A stretch of 64,000 nt of DNA from contig NC_090698.1 of assembly GCF_040954835.1 (NCBI RefSeq), positions 67,959,284 to 68,023,283 of the forward strand. Direction: 5' to 3'. Origin of the DNA: Lepisosteus oculatus. Taxonomy: Eukaryota > Chordata > Actinopteri > Semionotiformes > Lepisosteidae. The notes beneath the pieces were generated by a model, which saw only the letters and a list, made by a program, of their open reading frames with translations, did not search any database and was not told where the DNA came from. Below, in pieces: positions 21,506 to 35,484 of the stretch. The number at the start of each line of letters is the position of its first letter. Position 1 is the stretch's first letter. A program made the translations under genes and the position numbers.

Positions 21506-22608
21506 TCTTGCTGTAGCCTTTTTATGTGCCTCTGCTAAATCTTCTGTATGTTTATGTTAGTGGGGTGGTAACTGAGGACTAGAGGAATGCTTAGTCTTAG
21601 TATGGGATAAAGCATTATCTCTGTCTGTAATACTGTGGATTTTGCTGCAAAAATTGTTAATCACATTTTTCTAAAAAAAGCCATTCTTGCCTGCAATGCT
21701 GTACAACTCCTCACGCTAAAGGATTGCAATGACTCAACTCCTTATTCTCAGCTTTTGAGATTAAACGTGTTTGCAACAAGGATGAAGAGTTTTAGAAAAT
21801 GTGTACCAATTAATGTTGAGAAAAACTCAGTTTCCAAGCCATCTTGCTATAAAGCTAATGTAGCTGTGGAAGGGGATGGTTGGTGAGTTTAAATATGTTC
21901 ACTATTTCTTGTCATGTTTTGACATACAGATATAATGCTTCACAGATAACTGAAAGAAAGTGGAAGTACAAGAAAAGGAAATTGTAAGGCATACTTACTG
22001 TACAGTATGTTGTCGTTACACTGGGTTTAAAATGTTACTGCAGTTTGCATTATGATATGGATTATGCATTAATTGCCACTTGTATTCAATATTATTCAGA
22101 AGGCAATCAGTTTTCAAATCAGAAAAAAATGATAGACCTTAAAAGTCAATTTTATTTTTTCAACTTAACAAACCTAATATTGTAGCAACATTTATTTTCC
22201 AAATACGTTCCAAATACGTTGTGGAGTGAAGGAAAGCACACAACTGAAAAACAACCACACACTACTGCAGAGGACATGTATTTCTGTATGCCAGACATAA
22301 ACATTCAGAACAAGGACTCAGTAGTGAAACATTTATCTTCAGTGTCTAGCCAACGCCATCATGAATGTCTCATAAGAATGAAATATTAAAGTGAATACTT
22401 CTTAACATACAGTACTGTAAGCATTGGCCTATAGCCATCCTGCTTTGAAATCCAAGCACAATGTTTGCCCATAATCTGAACTTTCTTCATCCCAATCTTG
22501 TCTTTCTTATGACATCATCTCCATAAAATACCTCTCTGCAATTACAGTATACAGTATCTTCTCAGTTGCATGGTAATTTAAGCACCCTATGTGCCTGGTG
22601 AACTGTTT
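21506..22608. other. Intergenic, nothing recognised
   Basis: AT-rich. An 83-codon open frame at 21635-21886 has no recognisable domain. Confidence 0.4.
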
Positions 22609-22956
22609 CAGGATTTCCCATTAGGCACTAGGGGCTACAAAATTTTTAGGACCTAACAAAGGAGGGAAACACTAGTGACTAACGAAAAACGAATAGAAAC
22701 AACATGCTTGCAATCGACTCTAGGTGCTCCAAATCAATCATCATACAATAATCATACATCATCTAGCGACTGTTCTAGGGATTAGAAGTATCGAAGCGAT
22801 GGTCGCTCGAATCACTCCATCAATCACGTGGTTTAGCATCAGAATAGTTTAAAGTGCATCATGTCAATCAACATAATTTAATTGGTGTTTACCCCTCTTT
22901 TTGCACATTTCGGAGTGAAAGTGCCCAGGGCCTACGAACACCAAAATCCAGCCCTG
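22609..22956. mobile_element. Possible non-autonomous hAT-like DNA transposon
   Basis: The right end, read in reverse, starts CAGGGCTGGATTTTGGTG and contains TAGGCCCTGGGC. The left end starts CAGGATTTCCCATTAGGC and contains ACTAGGGGC. The ends are imperfect inverted repeats of the CAGGG(N)GGATTT type seen in fish hAT elements. I could not find a clean 8-bp target duplication. The interior has more CpG than its surroundings and no coding capacity. Confidence 0.4.
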
Positions 22957-24333
22957 GCTCAGTATAATACTTACAGTAGATCATTGCAGCCAGGAATGAA
23001 CTTCACCGCCTTATTCTTTCACCCCTAGAACGATGCCTAGTTCACTGTGAAATATTGAATATATATTCCGCAGCAGCAAAATCATACAGACATTGTACGT
23101 TTTTAGCACAATGCTGTTGAAATTTAGATCACACGTTGATTAATGGGCATGAAAGCAAGGTAATAACAGCATTGAACATTTTCAGAAACCATTAATCACT
23201 GTCAGCACATACAATTATAAGCTTTTCAGTCAGATGAGGTTGCTTACACTTTTGAGGTTAATTGTGCTCTTTGATTTGAGATAATTAAGGTGTAAGAACA
23301 GTCTAATGCTTCGTTACTTCATCGTAATGTCACTGCTTTAGAGGTGGTGAAGTGCAAGGATTTCTAAAGGCTAGATTTTCAGTTTTATGTGATGTACTGT
23401 AAGACCTTTTATCTGTTCCTGATCTAAAATGGTGCTGAAAAGCAGCAGGGATCACATGAGGCTTTAGGTGAAAGGTGAAAGAATTTTCAACACATGCTCA
23501 GCACTGTTGCTCTGCTTGGAATTGCAAGGTAATTTAAACATATTGATGCTCATCAACATGTTCATTAATCTTCTTCCTAGATACACCCAAACCCTAAATC
23601 AAGAGTCGAAAATACATCTCTTGGTTCAAAAGGCTCTTTTCTGATTATGTGATATTTAAATCCCATCTAAAATAACAAGGACTTCACTCATTTTCGTGTA
23701 CTATATGTGGTTTTCAAGGACAAACTTGAACCATAGCAGACCTTGGGTCTGATATTGTCAGAACATGCAATTCCATTCCTAAAGTTAATTTTTAATTCCA
23801 GATTAGGACACTGAAGTCTAAATGCAATACATTCATTGGTTTAAAGGGTGGGCATACCGCAAAACTACTAAAAATGTGAATTCACCTACTGTAATATTGT
23901 GGTTGCGGGGAGTACTGAAACAGCAAGCTATACAGTAAGCAACATTGTATCATTATGGATTGCTGAAAAAAATAGTGTCAGAAAGCATATTTAATGTAAG
24001 CTTTTCTTGGCAAGCATATTTAATGTCAATTATTTTTCTTAATAGTGAACTTTGGGCACCTATAATTCACGTAAAAACACAATTTGTAAAAGTTCATGAT
24101 TTGTTGACAAACGTCTTAAAAGTCTCAGTCTGTAATTCAAAAAGACATAAGAACTACTGTCGCAATATGTTTATATTGCCAATTAAAAGATCTTCTGTTC
24201 ATTCCGCAACACAGTGTTTTACCTGCAGTACAGGTCAGTACATCCGCTTACCTCTGTGTTATAGTAATAAAATAATGATATACTGTATCGATAATAAACA
24301 TTTTAGATTTCATATAGCACAGTTTGTCACAAT
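22957..24333. other. Intergenic, nothing recognised
   Basis: AT-rich. A long open frame begins at 23945 but shows no domain and runs into the LTR relic. Confidence 0.4.
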
Positions 24334-24832
24334 TGTCATCCCTCCCTTAAGGGTGCTCCAACCCTTTAGTATTTTAGTTGATTACATGCACCTGCCCCCT
24401 GTTTGTCCTGCTATTATTTAAGCCTGGCACTCTCGCTATTCCTGGCTCAGCATTGGGAGACGAAGGCCTGGAAGCCCGCCTACCAGCTGGTCCAGGAGAG
24501 ACCCGACGGCATCGGCTTCAGAACGGCATCCTGACCATCTGAGTCCGGGGCTCAGAGCGCCTGGCCTCGTCATCATGTTTTTAACTCCCTATTCCAGTTA
24601 TGGATTTTAACTTTGTCTGTCTTGGATTTTTTTCCCGGCACCTGGAGTCTGGACTGTGCCCGGATTTCCCCCTTGGAGAGTTTGGACTTGTTTGCCTGCG
24701 CCACGCCGGATCACCATCGTCACGCCCCCCTGTCTGTCCTCCCATCCTGATCCTCAACGTCTTTTCCCTGTTGTCCTTTCAAGTTACTTCTGGATTATAT
24801 CATCTGCATAGGGTCCTAACTACGCACTTTAT
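24334..24832 (+). mobile_element. Decayed LTR, same family as the 54.2-kb solo LTR
   Basis: It starts TGTCATCCCTCCC, then has CTTAAGGGTGCTCCA, TTTTTAACTCCCT and, near the end, ATCATCTGCATAGGG. These match in order the 54176-54689 copy (CTCTTAAGGGAGCTCCAG, TTTTAACTCCCT, TCGTCCGCATAGGG). It is GC-richer than its surroundings. The 3' boundary has decayed and no target duplication is visible. It has no coding sequence. Confidence 0.65.
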
Positions 24833-24949
24833 AGCTCTTTAAAGTAGGTGCAGTATAAGTTAAAACACAAGAATACAGTTCTAAGGATAATAAATTATAA
24901 AATAAGCACATATAAGGAACACAAGCAGTTAGAGGTGCAGCAGAAAATA

Positions 24950-25390
24950 CATGGTCATTAGAAAGTGCAGCAGACACAGACAATAATTAAAAGCCTGTCT
25001 GAAAAGAAAGGTTTCAAGTTAAGAATAAAATGCACTCTGGACAGGGCAGGTGAATCTCTGATACTGTATGCTTAGAGATATAGTACACTTCCAGAGCATT
25101 AGCAATAGCAGAGCTATAGAAGGCCCTGTCATTCATAAAAAGTAAATGAGGTTGGATGACATATAAACAACCAGAGTCAGATGAATGAAGAATGGGGGAA
25201 TGTTTGAGTATTTAAGTAAAATAGTTTTGGCTTAACCAGTTTGGTCAAGGCACAGTAGGTGATAGGACAAAGAGGCTTGAACTTCACTCAGAGAGGGGAG
25301 TTAACCAAGGTGTAGGTGCAAAGGTGGAGATGGGGTGGAGGCAGGAGGCATGGAAATTTTTAAGAATGTTTGCAAGAGATACAGTATATA
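24950..25390. repeat. Dispersed-repeat-like segment, class undetermined
   Basis: Purine-rich text such as CTGTCTGAAAAGAAAGGTTT, TTCCAGAGCATTAGC and AGAAGGCCCTGTCATTC resembles a repeat common in fish genomes that I cannot assign with confidence; it may be non-coding or antisense LINE sequence. No coding frame. Confidence 0.3.
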
Positions 25391-25520
25391 CAGTGAAACG
25401 GTAATGATTGCATTTTAAAACAGTTGGGTGAATTGCCTTTTTCTATCATTATTCCTGCTGAACGTCAGTTAATACCTTCCATTTAAAATGAGAATATGTA
25501 CTGTACACTAAGTATACTTG

Positions 25521-25775
25521 GTGGCACAGTGGCTAGCACTGCTGTCTCAATGTGCTGCAGCCCAGGGGTCAGGTCCTGCTGTGCTATTTGCATAGAGTTT
25601 GTAAGTTTGTTCTCCTCATGTTTGCGTGTTTTTTTTTTCCAGGTGCTTCAGTTTCCTTCCACCATGCAAAGACCTGCTGGTAGGTTAAATGGCTTCTGTA
25701 AAATTCTCCCTGGTGTAACTGTGTGCACCACAATGTTCCTGTCTGTGCATGCGTTGTGATGGACTGGCAGGTTAA
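25521..25775 (+). mobile_element. tRNA-derived SINE-like repeat, copy 2
   Basis: Contains the GGTGGCACAGTGGCTAGCA head, GTTCTCCTCATGTTTGCGTG, CCATGCAAAGACCTGCTGG and GTTGTGATGGACTGGCAGG. The order of blocks matches 21186-21505, but the last part is missing. Confidence 0.72.
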
Positions 25776-28700
25776 GACAAAAAGTATACATTGATCAAGG
25801 TGAAAATGAAAAATGACTTTTTAAAGTATTAATGTCTTATCAATGTCTTAAGCAATTTGTTTTCAACTTTGCAAACTAAAGGAAATAAAAATATCAGCAC
25901 TGCTTTCTTTCATGAGAAACTGCAGAATGATAAATAGAACTATTCAGTTTTAGTTTTGTAAGAAACAGATGGATCTTATGTTTGTGATAAAATAATTGTG
26001 TTCGATGTGCAACACGTTCAGATGTAATTAAAACGTCCATCAATTTCAATTTGCAAACCTGTTACTGCCCAGTGGGTTTACATTTCAAAGTCACAGGAAG
26101 ATGTGGGCAAAGATTGAAAACACCCACATATTATGTTTTCTTAGCCATTTGCAAGTGGATTGGAATTTCTTTTCATAGTGTCATTAAATGCAACAGTGGT
26201 TTTACAACATACTGTATGCAGATTAAATTTAGGCAATATTAAATAACTTCTTGGGTTATGCATATAATGCTCAGTGTTTTGTCAGCCTTGGAGTGTTTTT
26301 GTTTTCTTTTGTGTCTGCTTTCCTCTCCTTTTAAGATTAGACTCCAACACTACAATACAACAGAGGACAATTAGTACAGATTGAGTGAAGACATTCTGCT
26401 TGTCCAGACGCCCATCAATTATCACACAGCCTGAAGTCGGAGATGATACATTAGATGTGTGGGGATGCTGAGCATGCTGAGACCAGAACTAGAACAGAGG
26501 AACAGTGAGGAAAGGAGACACCTGGTGATCAGCATGCAGTTGGTGCAAGGTGACATTGGTGGCATTAGTTGTTTTCAGCAGACAATTGGGCAAAAGCAGA
26601 AGAATTCAGCTTTGCAACTACTTAAAAACTAAAACCTTGAATGTAAAACTACAACAGACAGAAGAGAAGGTACTGTAAGAACAATTCTGCCATTTTTCCC
26701 AATGGGTTCTATAGGGTTCATAGGAATTCCTCCCCTGTTTCTAAACAGGGTATAACATTTCTTATTATATTGGCATAATCCAATAATGTGAGAATGATAT
26801 CACACCCATGCCACACAGCTTTGGTTTGGGTCGAAAGTACAGTACAACCTACTGAATGGGACATTTGGCAGTCATTACTCTGGAACCTTGAATAGTCAAG
26901 AAAATGAAATACTTAGGAGACGTGAATTTCAGCCGGTAATCCTGTGCAGTCTACAATGACTCTCTGATATTTATTTTTTATTACAGTGGCAAGATGAGCT
27001 ATGTACAAAGAAAGCTTCTGGCAGTCAAACTCTTCGCCTGTTGAAGCTAGTCGATGTGGACACAGGGCTCAGTCCCCTGCTGAGACAAAGAAAAAGAACA
27101 ATCTTAGCCTAATACAAACTGACAAGCTACTGTTCACCTGGTGGTTGCCCTGTTTAAAAAATAAGAAGCCCCCAAGCACAGAGTGAAACTATTGTCTTCT
27201 CTCGTCATTCTCCTCCTCTACATATGGCAAAACTGAAAAAAATAGCTGTGTATCCTTTATTATTAAAGCCATTTCATCAAATATTGAAATAGCCTGAGAG
27301 CTTTCCTCCATGCCCTGCCCCAGTTCTAAAAACAGTGCATGTATAAAGCAAAAGGAGTGTTGCAGAAGATGTGTCCATAAAGATGTAAAAGGCTTTTGGC
27401 CTCCAGGGTAAGATGGTGTTTTACTTTTTTATGGCATCCTTTTAAATCAATTTAATACAACATCTTGACAGTCTTCCATTTTTATCCCATGATAAACATC
27501 TTTGAAAAACTATGAAAGGAAATAAACTTATAGCATTCAAGCCTTCTGTTTGAGGGAAAAAAGTGGAGCTACTGTATAAATGATCTATGACATCTTTGAA
27601 TGCTTCAATCTAAATCAACAAAATGTCATCTATACTCCATTCCAATACTGCACATTGATATAGATTTGTACATTAAGCATATGAAGTGTGATAAAAATCA
27701 GGAGAATTATAAACTTACTGTATATGAAAATTGCCTGAGTTTTCAAGTAAAACTATTTGAATTTTCTCAATAAAAATGAAATAGTCCTCTTGCTTTGTTC
27801 AAGAGCTTTGTTCAGCCATCTGCCAGTTTTTACAATACCGGCCCTACTGTTACCAGAGCAGACAGATTCAGATCTTATTTGCAGTTCTTACCTGAGTGCT
27901 GGTGTTAATGATAGGTGGTAACCCAGACCCCATCTAGCACTGTCTTGACTTACAGGCCTCATCTTGTGGTCTGAACAAGCATCTTCAATCTTTAAACCAC
28001 TCAGAATCCCATTCTTTTATATACACATATTTAAATCAATACAACATTTACATAAATAAGTGATATGTACAGTACATGGCAAATATACATTAATAAATTA
28101 CTAAGCAATACAACTGAGTTTAAAGGGTGAAACAGTACACAGAAGGCACCAGAGCTAGTTCTGACTCGAATCCAATCTGCCTTGGTATGTTGCAGAGTTA
28201 CCCAGTATGATAATGACCTTTTAAGGATAATTAGACAATACAAGTTATATCACTTAATTTTTTAAGATCAGGTTTTGCTGAGTGCTTTTATTGACTTAAG
28301 GTTTCAGATTGAAACTCGTCTTACTCCGGTTACCCATTAACTATGAATTCTGAGAATCTCCGTCTTTGAAAAATCCACGGCTGAAAATCACCCCTGAAGA
28401 AAAGTGTGAGGAAAATTAAATTTCCTTCCCATTATCGTCCAGTAAAATCCTAAAGCTCTTTTATGAATCATTGAAAATGACATTAACTGCTAAGTACATG
28501 TAGAGCAGCGCATAAGGCTGCGACTCTTGAATGTATATTCAACTTATTAATACATTCTCACACAAGTGACTGTTCTTTAAAGTCTGTTGTTAAATCTAGT
28601 TACAGTTAGCAATTATTGTCACCTATAGGAGGCACAAACACTCTCTCAGAACCTCACTAAAGTGACCTTCACTATCAATTTGCAAGCTGAGTGTACAAAT

Positions 28701-29584
28701 GGCATTTAAACGCTATTTTTATCAATGCTACTTTGAATAGAGATAAAAAATAAATGCTGTTGTTTTTTGACAGGATGTGTTACGGTGATGTATTACTGTT
28801 TGGATGGACCTTGTAAGTTAGTTATAAGAAAATTAAGGTACAGTATTCTCAGGTGCAGAATATTTGTCTTTGTCTTGTACAAATAGTACAAGAAACTACC
28901 ATATGGAAAACTGTGTTTAAAACAGAAGTATGGGAGGAATTTTAAAGCCTAATTTTGCTTATTTCCACTCTTCTACTGCATACAGTATGCTGTACATTTC
29001 ACCTTCATGTACATTTCTTTTTTAATAACATTGAAAGAAATCAAAATCAAGTACTGTATGTTAAGTGAATTACTGAAGATGTCATTTAAGGTCAGCAAGG
29101 ACAAAAAATAAATAATAGAAATAAATAATTTTGAATTTCGACAATGTAAGTTTGAACAATCACTGCAGCATTTCAGAACCAAATGAAATGTACAGTATAT
29201 AACCTTAAGGCACAGAAAGTAAGAAACAGGGAAACAGCTAATGTGAGAGGTAATGTAGACTTGTAGTCATTAGAAACAGGAGCATATCTAATTCCGTGAA
29301 ACAATTTGGTATTATTAAAGGTGAAAGTTTGGTTTTTCACTGTGAATATACAATTACTCCCACTGCTGAGTTATTATACAATTACATTTCTTCTGACAGC
29401 AATTTGCTTTTTATGAAGACAAGGCAATTCATTACATACTTCTGGAAATCCTGCTATAGATGCACACCACAGTAAATTACATGGTCTCTTGCATACAATG
29501 ATAAAATCAATACAGTTTTATGACATGCTCTATTGACAAGGCACGATAATCTATGACAATTTCAGAACATTACAGAGGTTATAC
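25776..29584. other. Intergenic, nothing recognised
   Basis: About 3.8 kb of AT-rich sequence with only short unrecognised open frames. Confidence 0.4.
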
Positions 29585-30008
29585 TGTAAATGAGAGGAGG
29601 CCATTAGTCCCATTTAGCTGCTTTGGTCTTACAGTAACTAATTTAGGGACTAGAAGATGTGATTTAGCCTTTTCTTGAAAGAAGCCAGGCTTCAACAACA
29701 CGACTGGGCAGCTTGTTCCATAATCCCACAGTTCCATTGTGTAATGAAGTTCCTCCTGGACTCAGTTTTAAAAACACTTCCTGATGGTTCACTTGTATCC
29801 TCTGGGTTGTATTTAAGTGTTGAGTATGAAAGAATCCATTGCATCTTTCTCAATTTTCAATGCTTTTGAGAATTTTGACTTCTGGGACCAGATTTCTTCA
29901 TACAATTCTCTGTTAGAGATCCTCTTAGTCTGTGAGATTAGGACATTACTTTGAGCCAAAGAATCTATGTGGTTGCTTTTCATTGAAATTACAGTATTCC
30001 AAAGCAGG
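29585..30008 (-). mobile_element. CR1-like LINE 3' fragment, antisense
   Basis: It begins with the family's GAGAGGAGGCCATTAGTCCC tail text and continues with GGGCAGCTTGTTCCATAATCCC, AAGTTCCTCCTGGACTCAG and CTTGTATCCTCTGGGTTG. Read in reverse these are the C-terminal coding end of a CR1 reverse transcriptase. It is decayed, with several stops. Confidence 0.7.
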
Positions 30009-30011
30009 TTA

Positions 30012-30125
30012 TATCCATCCTTCCGTTTTCCAATCTGCTTATTCAATACAGGGTCACGGAGGGGGCCTGCCTATCCCGGCAAGCCACAGATGCAAGGCAG
30101 GATACACCTTGCAAAAATGCAAAAA
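30012..30125 (-). mobile_element. tRNA-derived SINE-like repeat, copy 3, truncated
   Basis: Read in reverse it matches the 3' end of the SINE: atccatCCttCCgTTTTCCAA, then CAGGGTCACGGAGGGGGCCTG, then GCAAGGCAGGATACACC. It directly abuts the CR1 fragment. Confidence 0.68.
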
Positions 30126-33100
30126 TGTTCTAAAAAATAAATCACTTACAAAAAAAAAAAAGAAATAAGGTTGCATCCCCTCTTCCTTTTCCTCTGATGC
30201 AATCACACACCAAAAGCTCAGTCAACAGTCAACCTCAGCTTCCTGGTTTTAATTGTCTTCCTCCCACAGGTCAGGCGACCTATTCCCCATAACATGCTGG
30301 GGAATGTGGTTTAAATAAGGATTGCTGTCTTGCCTGAACCTACTGCACTACCTTCTTACACTACATTATTTACTGTAACTCCATCCTCAATATCCCTTAG
30401 AATCTTTCACTTTGATGAAGACAGTGAATTTAGAATATCTTTTTATTTTTAAAACACAGTTTATTTTTTTTTTTTGCATTTCAGAAACACTAAAATAATG
30501 TACATAATATACTAAAATACGCAGTTAATGCATTAAAGAGATTTATTTTCAAAGCCCCAGGACTTCAAAAAGGTCCGAAATAAAGTGGTGCCTGGGCATC
30601 CAAATAGGAGCACCGTCCTGTTTTTCTCCTGCACGCTACAATATTTTTCTATTCATCAAATCATCTTTTGCAGTATAGATTTTCTTTCTAGCTTTATTTT
30701 CATGTTTTTATACTAAATATCTTTTAATGGAATACAGTAGGAAATGGAAACTCAAACCATCTCTTGCAGGAAAAAAAGCATAATGGAAGGAAACCTGTAT
30801 AGAAACCATTCCTTTCTTTTCCTACTGTATATTGTGTATAATACAGTAATTAGTAAGCACAGTATTTACAGTTCTACAGTAAATCTTTCATCTTCACCCT
30901 TCAGTTTAGAAACAATTCTTCAACCCTGTGCCCTAACGTGGCAGAATGTTCTACTCTTTTAATAATAAACTTAAAAATCTATATTTGAACAGTGTATGTT
31001 CCTGAAAAGGTATTATGTTCTGTGAAGTACCTCACACAATGTATAATTCTTTCTGAAAATGAGAACATTTAAAACAGCTTTGCTTATTAAAAATTACCTG
31101 AAAAGATGTGTAATGCCCACTGTCTGCAGTTTTCTAACTGTTATGCACTTAATAGCAGGGTAATTGGAAAGTGATTACTTGCCAGATTTGTGCAGAGTTG
31201 ACCCTGTGATATATGTTTAGTGATGATTAAAAGAAATCTGCAGACACATGAGAAACTGAATGCCTGTCTCTGCTGAGATTGCAAATATAAAACCAGTAGG
31301 ATATCTGAAACAGGCAGACAAATTGCACCAGTAAGTAAAAGAATAAATAAATACATCTAGAGTGATTATTTTTACAGTTGATCATTACAATGGATCACCT
31401 GCAGCCTGATGTTAAAGGTGAAGGCCTACTTTTTTTCCCTTTGTAGTCCTGCCACCCTATGTTGAACGTTTGATCTGAGCAAGACAGAAAGGAAGGTATA
31501 ATTTTCTTCTTTACTTACTACCACTACTGTAGGCAACTGTTTATGTAATGCATTATTTATGCAGTAATTTACATTTCCTGCACTAATCATTATTGCCTCA
31601 ACTTCCTCCTTCAGTGGACACGAACCTTACAGGTTTATTGAAAACTATCATGAGAGGCATTTCAGGCAAAGGATGTAGGATATACAGTACAGTACAGCAG
31701 TGCATACTATTAATAATTAGATTTTGTGCCTGGCCCTGAAGATTCCCCTGCATCTGCCTGTGCCTGTGCCTACCATGTACTGCTGTGTTTATGTAGTAGG
31801 GCTCATGCACTGGGCTACTATAGTTACAAAAATGATGTCACCCTCCCCTGAAATCTGTACAGGTATAAGTGCCATGGCAGAAGATTTTGGCAATGAGGAC
31901 TTGGAGGACTGCTGCTGAAGAGGTGGTCTGCGCGTGCATGGAGTCTGAATGTGACTACAATGAACAGCAGCAGGAGGCAGGGCTGCATCCACCACAACGG
32001 TCTCGGACTTCTCAGGCTGACACCTGTCCATTGCTGAGCTTCATGTGGAGGAAGAATTTCGAAGGAGAGAAGGGGACAGAGCACATGCACTGAACAATTT
32101 ACAGAAGTGACATCACCTGCCTCTGTGAAGCTCTGTCATGGTCTTTTGGAATGCTGGAGTTATCCACTGTCTAGGGAGTGGGACGGTGCATGCTCGGACC
32201 ATCTAGCAACAGGTGTCAAAGCCGGGATTTGATGAATGTCTTACAATTTTATGGTTTATGATCTGTGAAGTGAAATGAAGGTATGTACTGTATCTCTTTT
32301 TCCACAAATGTTGGCATCAGGTTCCTGTCAGAAGGCACCACTCACATTGTCTTCTCACACTGCTTCTGGGAAGGTTTGTTAATAGAGGGTGCCCTTGCAT
32401 AGGATTCTTGTAGTAGAAAGAGTTTTGTAGGGTAACCTGTTTCATTGTTGCACCTCTGTACGTTGCTTTACAGGATTTTATGTCTAATTCCATTCTATGT
32501 TTAGAGTAAGGGAGGAACAATTATCCTTTGTTACCTAAAATGTTCCGAGAACCCCCAGCACAAGACATTTCATCACAGTATAATGAACAGCACCCTAAAA
32601 CCTTCTATTCATTGATATATAAAATCTGAATTTTGCACAAATTATTAATGGCATTATTGGTAATTAACTATTATTTTTTTCTATCTTTAAAAGTTTTTTT
32701 GCTTTAGTTAGCATTCTATGGCCCACAATGCTCTCACTTGTAATTTAAAAAGTTACCACCAGTGCAAATACTGAATTTATAAAGTGAGCTGTGTCCATTC
32801 AAATCAACAATGTACTGAAAAGAGCAGCAGAATCCTACATTTTTACCAAATTTGCTGTATATGCTGTAGTAACCTGTAAACCTTTGAGAAATATTTTGTT
32901 TTCATCCTTGATCATCCTTCTAAGAACTTCTTAGAACTTCAAAAAAGTTAAAAAGAAAATTGGCTTTATCTTGTAATTAAAATTAATCTGTACAGTAGAT
33001 AGAACCCCATTGACTAACAGACAGTTATTATGAGTACACAGCTTCTATAGGTATTGATTCTAAGAGGCTGTAATTTCACAAAAGACTCAAGCAGAAATGG

Positions 33101-35484
33101 TGCAAGTCTGCTGTGTGACTACATCTGTTATTCTTGACTGAGGTTAAAAGTTATGAGGAAGCCATTTTGGGCTTTTACACCTTTGTTTTCATAGCTGTGC
33201 CTACACTGCTATTACACTATTGCACTATATGAGGACACCTTTGGAAGAATATTCCTCTCTGTGGGTGAATACAGCTGCACCTGCAAGGTCAGTCTTTTCA
33301 ATTAACCCATGTGTTAAGAGAACAATTTGTTTGGATGCTGCTGTATGTCAATAAAAGTGATTTGCAATGCCATATGACTCACACAAAGAAGCATAAACGT
33401 ACAGTAACTGTAAAAATAACTAGACTTTCATTTACAGCAATATTAGCTGATCACCTTAGCTATTGACTAGGCTTCATATTGAATTAGAATTATCAATTTT
33501 AGTCTGACGAACATTCACGGGAGAGTAAACTGTAGTATATGCATCAAAATCTTTTGTATTGTATGCACAAAAAGAGGAAATTATGAAGGGCCAGTAAATA
33601 CAAACAATGAATATTTGTAGCAAACCCAGATGTGAGGAAAATGTTTGTTGTTAACTATCAGCGACTATAATGAGACGTTATCACTGACTAATACTTTTAT
33701 TATGGTGAGCAAGTCTGATAAGAACTTTACAAAACCGTGCTATAACTGACTTCCTCTTAAATATAGCACTCGTTCAAAGAATTAGAATGCATTTTCAAGC
33801 CAAATAGGAACCATTCTGGACATGTTTCTGTATTTCAGAAGTTTTTCAACTCAAGAACCCCGAGAGATTCCCTGAATGTTAACCTGGGAACACCCACTAT
33901 TCTCCCACTACCAGGCATGTAATAGGAAGGGTAGATGTTGATATTTAAATTGTCCACAAAAATTAATAAATTAATATTCTTGTACCACTTCAGCCTAAAG
34001 GTATCTTTAAATGTGATTTCTACAAAGTGAATTCATTTACTTGAGAGGGTTTTACAAGAACATCTACTAATACCCAGTAAATTGTTTTGATTTATTCCTA
34101 TTTACCTAATTTACAAGGATTTTTATGTTTAATTTGTCAAAAACAACTTTCAAAACAGGCTTTTTTCTTTTCAGTAAATGAGGTAGAGTGACTTGAATTG
34201 CAACATATGCTGTTTTTTGGTATCAAGTTTTTTTAAGCACATTCAATTGATGCATTCAACTCACATACAAGGTATTGACAATGGTTTATAAAAAGGAATA
34301 ATTCCATATATGTTTTTTTTTAGAAATACTCTCTCAAGCTTTATTGTTAGGACACTGCCATCTAGTGTTGGTATCACAATTTGCTTCACTCTGATTTCAT
34401 CACAGCAGCTTTGGATAAATCTGGATATTACAATGATGCTCTTAACTGATTCAGCAATATTTTTTCCACTTTATATGAGATATTCCAGGAGAAACTGCTT
34501 AAATGTGTTATACATAAATATTTCATCAGTCAAGAAAACAAATTAGAATTGCTTCTTTTATCAGGAGAAAACAATGCACCAGCACAAAGACAGTTTCAGA
34601 CTGTCAGGTCTGTAACCCAGGAGGTGGTATTTTCTGGGCTGATAAGCAAAGTAGTGCCAGAGATAATGGAGCAAAGCAGTCACAGTGCCATTTCTAAGAT
34701 TTACGAAGCACAATTTCAACCCAATTTCTAACAAAGCAAATGCACAGTGAAAAGAAACACACTCATGCCTGATGTGGCATGTTTTGTACATAAATGTGTT
34801 GTTGTGCAGTGCAAGACTGCCCTATCTTTCTGTTAAGCAAAATATCTCTCTGCTCTTTATTCATCTAACATTTTGTTAAAAAATGTTATTGTCATCGACG
34901 TAATCAATAGATTCACTAGGCCACAGATAAATGCACTGCATTACTTTAAGGATACGAAAAGCAGATCTTGCCTTTTGAGGTTTATCAATCTTTTCATTTG
35001 TTTTGATAGCAAATGTCAACTAACGACCAACAAGCCTCATGAGCCAATATTTGTTTAAGACCTTAAGACAAATTACAAAGGAGAACTACAGTAGCTTGGT
35101 TGGTTGATAGTAGGTACAGGAAGTGATCCAAATATCTCATATAGCTATTTATTTAAAGAAGGCATGTAAGCTTAGAAGCAGCTCTGCAGGTTCCTGAAGA
35201 ATGAGAAACATATTCACATGAGCCCCAGCTGTTTTGCATTTTTTCACATTCTTCTTCGAGGCAAGGGGATAAGCATGCTTTGTGTGCATTTCTTTTTTAT
35301 TTGTGTTTCTTTACAGAAAGTAAATATCTTTAATTTAGTAATAAAAGCAGAATCAAACATGTTGTCACACTATTTTCCTACATTAGTACAAAATAAAAAA
35401 ATAAATTCTCTACAATATTTTTATTATATCAGCAATCTAAAACAAACAATTATGAAAATGATAAACAAAATGTAATAAAACACA
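30126..35484. other. Intergenic, one GC-richer island, no supported gene
   Basis: Mostly AT-rich. About 31720-32220 is noticeably richer in G and C, with short open frames on both strands (for example 31869-32093 on +), but no frame shows a family signature, start context and splice pattern together. I leave it unassigned. Confidence 0.35.

Noticed and set aside
23945..24421. 158-codon open frame, the longest apart from the transposase
   Set aside because: No recognisable family or codon bias; it runs across the LTR boundary at 24334.
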